Of a DNA stretch of 26,221 bases, positions 22,748 to 26,221 are shown piece after piece. Position 1 is the first letter of the stretch. Every line of letters begins with the position of its first letter. The notes beneath the pieces are model-generated. The model saw nothing but the letters and a program-made list of their open reading frames with translations, did not search any database and was not told where the DNA came from. The DNA is from a virus, in the IMG/VR virus record IMGVR_UViG_3300033571_005084, positions 1-26,221 of that record. The stretch is one strand, 5' to 3'. Position numbers and translations under genes: made by a program.

Positions 22748-23094
22748 CGTGCCAGCTCCTCACGAATTTCAGCGTTGCTGCTTTCAGCCTTGGCGATGGC
22801 CGCGCCTTGAGTGGCGGCAACGCCGTACATGGCCGCGCAGGCCAGGAAGCCGCCGACTGCGCCGAGCACCAAGAAACGCCACAGCTTCGACATGCCGACC
22901 GAATGGCCGTGGTCGAACGCGATGCGGCGGGTTTCCTCGATCGTGCCTTTCAGCTCGCCGAGGATTTCGGCGCGCAGCGCGGGCGCGATCTCGTCGGCTA
23001 GCTTGGCGTTGATGTGCTCGATGGCCTCGCGCTTCACGCGGTCGAGGCGTTCGGCCTCGCTTGGCGCGGGTGCGACGCGCAGGGTGTTCGCCAT
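22744..23094 (-). CDS. Single-TM coiled-coil protein, first gene of the late operon, 116 aa
   Basis: The start ATG at 23094 has a strong GGAGG eight bases upstream; a longer in-frame reading would start beyond that site. Residues about 15-62 form a charged helix or coiled coil (E-R-L-D-R-V-K-R-E-A-I, then E-I-L-G-E-L-K-G-T-I-E-E). One membrane segment lies near residues 72-94 (F-L-V-L-G-A-V-G-G-F-L-A), followed by a short charged tail. Its ribosome-binding site can pair with part of the upstream C4-like RNA element, so its translation may be gated. The function is unknown; a holin-like or regulatory membrane protein is possible. Confidence 0.77.
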   Translation of the reverse strand: MANTLRVAPAPSEAERLDRVKREAIEHINAKLADEIAPALRAEILGELKGTIEETRRIAFDHGHSVGMSKLWRFLVLGAVGGFLACAAMYGVAATQGAAIAKAESSNAEIREELAR

Positions 23095-23098
23095 GGTT

Positions 23099-23109
23099 CC
23101 AGCCTCCAA
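23099..23109 (-). promoter_or_regulatory. Shine-Dalgarno region targeted by the C4-like element
   Basis: On the minus strand this 11-mer, TTGGAGGCTGG, contains the GGAGG Shine-Dalgarno of the gene starting at 23094. It can pair along its whole length, allowing two G-U pairs, with CCGGCCTCCGA at 23182-23172 inside the upstream structured element. Pairing would hide the ribosome-binding site. Confidence 0.5.
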
Positions 23110-23125
23110 TGGCGGGTTGAATGGT

Positions 23126-23199
23126 TTCCGCTGGCGTGGGTCGACTTACGCTCGCTTCGGGTGGGGGACGCTCGGAGGCCGGTTATCCCGCCAGCGGAA
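23126..23199 (-). ncRNA. C4/CI-like antisense RNA candidate, about 74 nt
   Basis: On the minus strand the element is bounded by perfect 11-bp arms, TTCCGCTGGCG (23199-23189) and CGCCAGCGGAA (23136-23126), enclosing 52 bases. The inside segment CCGGCCTCCGA is complementary to the Shine-Dalgarno region of the downstream gene, and TGGCGGG (23193-23187) is complementary to CCCGCCA (23117-23111) just before it. P1 C4 and P4 CI RNAs are about 70-80 nt, lie in the leader of the transcript they control and block translation by short paired segments, so size, place and complementarity agree. The family assignment is from memory and untested. Confidence 0.52.
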
Positions 23200-23303
23200 T
23201 GCAAAAGCCCGGCGCGGAACGGGTCCGGCCGGGCGAAGCAATGCGAATCTAGGCAAATCATGGCCGAAACTGATCCCGCCTGTCAACGGGTAGTTATCCC
23301 GCC
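23182..23303. repeat. Direct repeats GTTATCCCGCC
   Basis: The 11-mer GTTATCCCGCC occurs at 23182-23192 and again at 23293-23303 in the same orientation. A shorter copy, ATCCCGCC, lies between them at 23273-23280. The first overlaps the right arm of the C4-like element; the last is in the final codons of the upstream gene. They may be regulator-binding sites or remnants of duplication. Confidence 0.4.
23203..23234 (-). terminator. Rho-independent terminator after the DNA-metabolism module
   Basis: On the minus strand GCCCGGC pairs with GCCGGGC, with an inner CGGA/TCCG extension separated by one bulged base. TTTTGC follows directly. This is a strong GC stem plus U-tract. It would end transcripts from the helicase-nuclease-methyltransferase operon before the morphogenesis genes, or attenuate them if some read-through feeds the C4-like leader. 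Confidence 0.78.
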
Positions 23304-23822
23304 CTTCTCGACCCACAACGCGCGCTCCTTCTGCGTACGCTCGCGATACTCTGCGAGGCCTTCCAGGGCGACCAGGGCCATCGCCTTGATGGCGGCTTTG
23401 CGTTTGCCAAAGCGATAGCCGAGCTGCACGAGAGTTGGCCGGCCCGGCGTGCCCTCGTTGCGCTCGAACAGCGCGTCGAAGATCTGCACGGTCTGCCGGC
23501 AGCCGTTGGACCACCGCCACACAGCCATGCGCGCGGACGCTTGCTCGTTGCCGGCATGGATGGCGTCCAGATATGCCCTTTCCTGCCCATTGCAGCCGCC
23601 CTGGACGCGCTCGGCGATGCCGCCGCTACCCCTACAGCCGGACGCGGCTTCAAGCCGTCCCTCGTACCACACAGCAGCTTCCCAGCACGCGGACGGAATG
23701 TCGCCGTCATTGACCCAGCGCCGGACGCACCAGCGGTCTTGTGGGGGCTTGCGTCCTTCCAGGCCGTACTCGGCGCGTTCGGCCCATTTCTCGGCGCGCC
23801 ATTGGTCCCAGATGCGGCTCAT
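23283..23822 (-). CDS. Hypothetical protein, 179 aa
   Basis: The ATG at 23822 overlaps the winged-helix gene's stop as ATGA, so the much longer in-frame extension is discarded. The protein is rich in Trp, Arg, Glu and Cys. Cysteines cluster near residues 63-77 (A-S-G-C-R-G-S-G-G and G-G-C-N-G-Q-E). The C-terminal part (G-K-R-K-A-A-I-K-A-M-A-L-V-A-L-E-G) is helical and basic. No family is recognised. It is the last gene before the terminator and probably belongs to DNA metabolism or regulation by association. Confidence 0.74.
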   Translation of the reverse strand: MSRIWDQWRAEKWAERAEYGLEGRKPPQDRWCVRRWVNDGDIPSACWEAAVWYEGRLEAASGCRGSGGIAERVQGGCNGQERAYLDAIHAGNEQASARMAVWRWSNGCRQTVQIFDALFERNEGTPGRPTLVQLGYRFGKRKAAIKAMALVALEGLAEYRERTQKERALWVEKGGITTR

Positions 23823-24127
23823 CGCGCCCTCCCCTGCGTGTGGTTGATCGGCAGCGTCAGCTTGTCGAAGGCCTCGGCCGAGAGGCGATAGCCGACGCGG
23901 TTCTGTGCGGTGATGGCCCAACCGGCTTTGCGCAGGTCGTGAATGGCGATCCGCAAAACGTTGGTCGCGCTGTCGGGCTCGTCCCTGTCGTCCCAGAGCA
24001 CGGCGATTAGGTCGCCCGTGGTCATGGGGCGGGGGTATGCCCATGCGAGGGCGCGCAGAATCTTGCGATGACGGAGCTCGACCTTGTGGCGGCCGCGGGA
24101 GAGCGAGAGGGCTTGAGGGCGGGTCAT
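23819..24127 (-). CDS. Free-standing OmpR/PhoB-type winged-helix protein, 102 aa
   Basis: Residues about 20-82 follow the pattern of the response-regulator effector domain: R-H-R-K-I-L-R-A-L-A-W, then T-T-G-D-L-I-A-V-L-W-D-D, then S-A-T-N-V-L-R-I-A-I-H-D-L-R-K-A-G-W as the recognition helix, then R-V-G-Y-R-L as the wing. There is no receiver domain, so it is likely a constitutive DNA-binding protein. The start at 24127 overlaps the methyltransferase stop as ATGA; a start four codons earlier lacks this logic. A role as transcription factor for phage promoters is plausible; its sites are unknown. Confidence 0.78.
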   Translation of the reverse strand: MTRPQALSLSRGRHKVELRHRKILRALAWAYPRPMTTGDLIAVLWDDRDEPDSATNVLRIAIHDLRKAGWAITAQNRVGYRLSAEAFDKLTLPINHTQGRAR

Positions 24128-24693
24128 ACGCCCCTCCACGAAATGTGCTGAAGGGCGATCGGCCCCGGCTGCTTGTCACGGCTGAAGGCGAACCACGCGA
24201 AGGGCGCACCGCTGTTAGAGTGCTTGGGGCCTTCGTAGCCCTCGCGGTGCATAAACGGCAGGCGCTCACGGCCAACCCACACGCGGCTGATCTTGGCGTG
24301 AATGTCCGCCCGGCCCGCGCCTTCAAGGTAGGCGAGCCGCAGAAGCATCACGACGCGCGGGACGAGCGTGAGGCCGTGCCTGACGAACTGGTCCGCCAGC
24401 TTGAAGGGCGGGTTCGTCACGATCGCTTGCACACCGCGGGGCGCGACCGTCTCCATGAGAAAGTCGATACCGGCCTGCCCATAGCCGCGGTCCACAAGGT
24501 CCGTGCTGGTCACGTCATGCCCGGCCTCGGCAAGAACCCGGCTGATCGCGCCCTTGCCACAGGCGGGCTCCCAGATGCGATCTGGGAGCGGTTCGTAACG
24601 CAACAGGGCGCGGGTCGCCTGTTCCGGAGTTTCGTAGAAGTCGTCTTTGCGCTCAGCGAGGGCGGCGCGACCCATTTGCAGGGCGAGGCTCAT
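24124..24693 (-). CDS. Orphan DNA adenine-N6 methyltransferase, 189 aa
   Basis: The SAM-binding motif is W-E-P-A-C-G-K-G-A-I (residues 41-50), with an acidic strand end S-T-D-L-V-D (63-68). The catalytic N-P-P-F motif lies at 94-97, and D-F-Y-E-T-P near residue 18 is typical of phage Dam-like or SAM-dependent N6-adenine enzymes. The length is short and a clear target-recognition domain is missing. No restriction gene is adjacent, so it probably protects phage DNA from host restriction or marks it for replication or packaging. The ATG overlaps the nuclease gene's stop. Confidence 0.87.
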   Translation of the reverse strand: MSLALQMGRAALAERKDDFYETPEQATRALLRYEPLPDRIWEPACGKGAISRVLAEAGHDVTSTDLVDRGYGQAGIDFLMETVAPRGVQAIVTNPPFKLADQFVRHGLTLVPRVVMLLRLAYLEGAGRADIHAKISRVWVGRERLPFMHREGYEGPKHSNSGAPFAWFAFSRDKQPGPIALQHISWRGV

Positions 24694-25283
24694 ACGCCCC
24701 TCCCCTTGGCCTTTGCCGCCGCCTTGCGTAGCGCGCGGGGCTTGCGGGCCGCCCGCGGCTTTGGCGCTCCCGGCCCCTCCAGGCGGATGATCCAGTCCGG
24801 GTGCATGGCTTGCAGCACGGAAAACTTGAACAGGCTTTCGCGGGTGATCGGCGCGCCCTTGTAGTCCGCGACGACGGTCTTGCCGTTCTCGACGAACATG
24901 GCGTCAGGCTTGACCGCAAGCACGCGACTGGAGCCGATCGACCGCAAAGGCTCATCGCCCACCCAGAGCGGGATCGTGACCTGGCGGCGCAGCGCCGAGA
25001 TCTTTCCAGACCGCTCCAGCCACTCGAGGCCGGCGTACCAGCGCGACTCTCCCCGGCTGTCGAACTTCTCCCCGCTCGAGCGCGTCACGCGCTTCGATCC
25101 GTACTTTGACCGTCGCGTCCCGAACTGTCGTTTCGTCGTAGCGTCGTTCCCCCTACGGGGGGAAACGACAGCTAACGACAGTTCGGAAACCAGCGGCGTC
25201 AATAAGCTGTCGTTAGCTGTCGTTTTGTTTTTCCGGCCCATTGTTTTTCCTCGCTTTCCTAAACGACAGTACTGTCGTTTCAC
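24690..25283 (-). CDS. DUF1064-type PD-(D/E)xK nuclease, 197 aa
   Basis: The core (about residues 60-170) has the family pattern: K-Y-G-S-K-R-V, F-D-S-R-G-E-S-R-W-Y with E79, I-S-A-L-R-R-Q-V, then K-P-D at 125-127 and V-V-A-D-Y-K-G with D140 and K142, the PD-(D/E)xK catalytic arrangement. Related phage proteins are thought to resolve or cut branched DNA. The first 60 residues are unlike the core and are encoded by the AACGACAG repeat array. The tail (174-197) is Lys/Arg/Ala/Pro-rich and probably binds DNA. The GTG at 25283 overlaps the helicase stop as GTGA; the ATG at codon 15 is an alternative start. Confidence 0.8.
   Translation of the reverse strand: MKRQYCRLGKRGKTMGRKNKTTANDSLLTPLVSELSLAVVSPRRGNDATTKRQFGTRRSKYGSKRVTRSSGEKFDSRGESRWYAGLEWLERSGKISALRRQVTIPLWVGDEPLRSIGSSRVLAVKPDAMFVENGKTVVADYKGAPITRESLFKFSVLQAMHPDWIIRLEGPGAPKPRAARKPRALRKAAAKAKGRGV
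25147..25164. repeat. G/C hairpin with TACG loop in the iteron region
   Basis: TTCCCCC-TACG-GGGGGAA is a perfect 7-bp stem with a 4-base loop. In plus-strand RNA it would be a C(UACG)G tetraloop, an especially stable type. It lies between iteron copies and could be a single-strand initiation hairpin; no T-run follows in the minus sense. Confidence 0.55.
25163..25225. repeat. Perfect 19-bp inverted repeat built from paired iterons
   Basis: The left arm AAACGACAGCTAACGACAG (25163-25181) is the exact reverse complement of the right arm (25207-25225), with a 25-base spacer. Each arm holds two iteron copies spaced 11 bases apart, about one helical turn. It could form a cruciform or bind a protein dimer pair. 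Confidence 0.75.
25261..25280. repeat. Perfect 20-bp palindrome at the helicase/nuclease junction
   Basis: AAACGACAGTACTGTCGTTT is self-complementary over all 20 bases: two iterons head to head with no spacer. It ends on the first base of the helicase stop codon and lies inside the first codons of the nuclease gene, so it could serve as operator, origin element or mRNA hairpin. Confidence 0.75.
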
Positions 25284-26221
25284 TCTTCCGAAGGCTGATT
25301 TTGCGAAACGACAGTCTCCACGTAGTGGCCGTCGCGTTTTTCGATCAGATTTTTGCCCTCGAGGCTGTTCAAAGCGCGTCCGAAGTTCCGCTCGTCGGTC
25401 GCTCCGAGGCGCTTCATGAGGGTCGCAAACGTCTGCGGCCCGTCGCGCAGAGCCTCGAGAATTTGCCGCTCGTTCTTGCCCAGGCGGGTCGGCTTGCGGG
25501 CCTCTTGAGCGGCCTGCTGCACGTCCGAAAGCGTCGGGATGCGCGACGTGATGACCTCGCCGGTCTTCGGGTGAATGGCCTCGGCGATCGGTACGGTGAG
25601 CGTGAGGTCGGGCGCTTCGGGGCCGTCCTTTTGCTTCTTGACCTTGACGACGACGGTGTCGGTCAGGCCGTCGCGGCGGAGGCGTAGAGCGGCGTCGACA
25701 GCGGCGCGCAGGACGCTCGAGCCGCGCTCATCCTTCTCCTCGTCCTTGCCGCTATGGTGGACGAGCATGACGTGGGCTTGGAACTTGGCGCGGATCTTGT
25801 CGACGCCCGCTACAAAGGCGTTCATATCCTGCGTCTTGTTTTCGTCGCCCGGCCCGAAATTGCGGGCCACGGTGTCGATGACGATCATGCGGGCGCCGAC
25901 GCCGAACTTCTCAATGGCGCCGATCAGCAGCTCGACCTTGGCCGGGTCCATGAAATTGACCGGGACCGGCAGCACCCAGAAGCCGGCGCAGGTCGCGCCT
26001 TGGGCGCGATGCTCGCGCCAAACGTGGCAGCGGGCGCCAAGGCCGTGCTGGCCTTCGGCGCAGATGTAGAGGACGGGGCGCGCTTCGCGCACCTTGAAGC
26101 CGCGCCAGTCGACGCCGTGGGCGATGCTGAGGGCGATATCGAGGGCGATGAAGGTCTTGAAGCTGGCGGGCGGGCCGAACAGGACCGATGTGCCGTTCTC
26201 GACGAGATAGCTTTCCACCAG
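25280..26221 (-). CDS. RepA-like hexameric helicase/ATPase with C-terminal winged helix (partial)
   Basis: The reading frame is open to the window edge (a Leu codon precedes the GTG at 26218), so the N-terminus is probably missing. Counting from that GTG, the Walker A is G-P-P-A-S-F-K-T at 15-22 and Walker B is M-I-V-I-D at 111-115. V-H-H-S-G-K and R-G-S-S at 153-168 match the sensor-like motifs of RepA/AAA_25 helicases such as RSF1010 RepA. Residues about 246-300 look like a winged helix (E-R-Q-I-L-E-A-L, R-N-F-G-R-A-L-N-S-L, L-I-E-K-R-D-G-H-Y-V). It probably unwinds DNA at the origin; an adjacent iteron array overlaps its 3' end. The stop is in a GTGA overlap with the nuclease gene. Confidence 0.87.
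   Translation of the reverse strand: MVESYLVENGTSVLFGPPASFKTFIALDIALSIAHGVDWRGFKVREARPVLYICAEGQHGLGARCHVWREHRAQGATCAGFWVLPVPVNFMDPAKVELLIGAIEKFGVGARMIVIDTVARNFGPGDENKTQDMNAFVAGVDKIRAKFQAHVMLVHHSGKDEEKDERGSSVLRAAVDAALRLRRDGLTDTVVVKVKKQKDGPEAPDLTLTVPIAEAIHPKTGEVITSRIPTLSDVQQAAQEARKPTRLGKNERQILEALRDGPQTFATLMKRLGATDERNFGRALNSLEGKNLIEKRDGHYVETVVSQNQPSEE

Larger units (their letters stand above)
25124..25314. repeat. Iteron-like array of AACGACAG, candidate replication origin
   Basis: Eight copies of AACGACAG or its complement lie in about 190 bases, starting near 25125, 25163, 25174, 25207, 25217, 25261, 25272 and 25306. Most extend to AAACGACAG and some to AAACGACAGT. Four are in each orientation. 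Between them lie a G/C hairpin and a T-rich stretch (25221-25259) that stands out in this GC-rich genome. The array covers the end of the helicase gene and the 5' third of the nuclease gene. Iterons plus AT-rich DNA beside a RepA-like helicase gene are hallmarks of plasmid-type origins; function is inferred. Confidence 0.68.

Noticed and set aside
23182-23192. GTTATCCCGCC as a DnaA box
   Set aside because: Only the TTATCC part fits TTATCCACA; the second half does not match.
23034-23261. 75-aa minus-strand ORF across the control gap
   Set aside because: It runs through the terminator, the C4-like element and into the next gene in another frame. Translated readings of such leaders are, from memory, often annotated wrongly; RNA structure explains the sequence better.
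23823-24326. N-terminal extension of the 179-aa gene
   Set aside because: It is Arg/Pro/Ser-rich, overlaps two well-supported genes, and the ATGA start at 23822 explains the gene.
1-26221. Endolysin, integrase, DNA polymerase, tRNA genes, CRISPR array
   Set aside because: They were looked for and not found. Catalytic motifs of lysozyme, amidase, recombinase or polymerase were not seen in any real frame, and no cloverleaf-like or evenly spaced repeat array was noticed. The endolysin may lie beyond the broken left end or be unrecognised.

Overview
The window is most of the genome of a short-tailed, P22-like dsDNA phage. It is GC-rich by eye, as are its codons, and the style of its small virion proteins points to a proteobacterial, perhaps alphaproteobacterial, host (inference; no host marker is present). 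The first 12 bases are the end of an Illumina adapter, so the left end is an assembly edge, probably of a metagenomic contig. The rightmost gene also runs off the window. Almost everything is on the minus strand, so the biological order is right to left.

Right end, about 26221 to 23283 (DNA metabolism): a RepA-like hexameric helicase/ATPase, a DUF1064-type nuclease, an orphan N6-adenine methyltransferase, a free-standing OmpR-type winged-helix protein and an unknown protein, joined by ATGA or GTGA overlaps. The helicase/nuclease junction carries eight copies of AACGACAG arranged as an iteron array with palindromes, a G/C hairpin and a T-rich stretch. It looks like a plasmid-type replication origin embedded in coding sequence.

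Control gap, 23095-23282: an intrinsic terminator, then a 74-nt element closed by an 11-bp stem. An internal segment of that element can pair with the Shine-Dalgarno of the next gene. This is the logic of the C4/CI antisense RNAs of phages P1 and P4.

Morphogenesis, 23094 to about 4415: a membrane protein, small proteins, a fibre-like protein, an HExxH lipoprotein, terminase small and large subunits, portal, scaffold, P22-type coat, small head proteins, a gp4-like adaptor, a gp10-like tail hub, small proteins, three probable ejection proteins, a tail fibre and accessory proteins.

Lysis and left end, 4418 to 1: a spanin pair with the o-spanin gene starting inside the i-spanin gene, a coiled-coil/TM protein, a four-TM coiled-coil protein, then a virion-like protein. 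The best-supported plus-strand gene is a 76-residue helix-turn-helix protein at 1246-1476, apparently leaderless, with palindromes over its promoter and start codon. A weaker plus-strand membrane ORF lies at 6633-6926. No endolysin, integrase, DNA polymerase, tRNA or CRISPR array was seen. There is no gene-free stretch over 300 bases; the longest gaps are 23095-23282 and 6580-6726.
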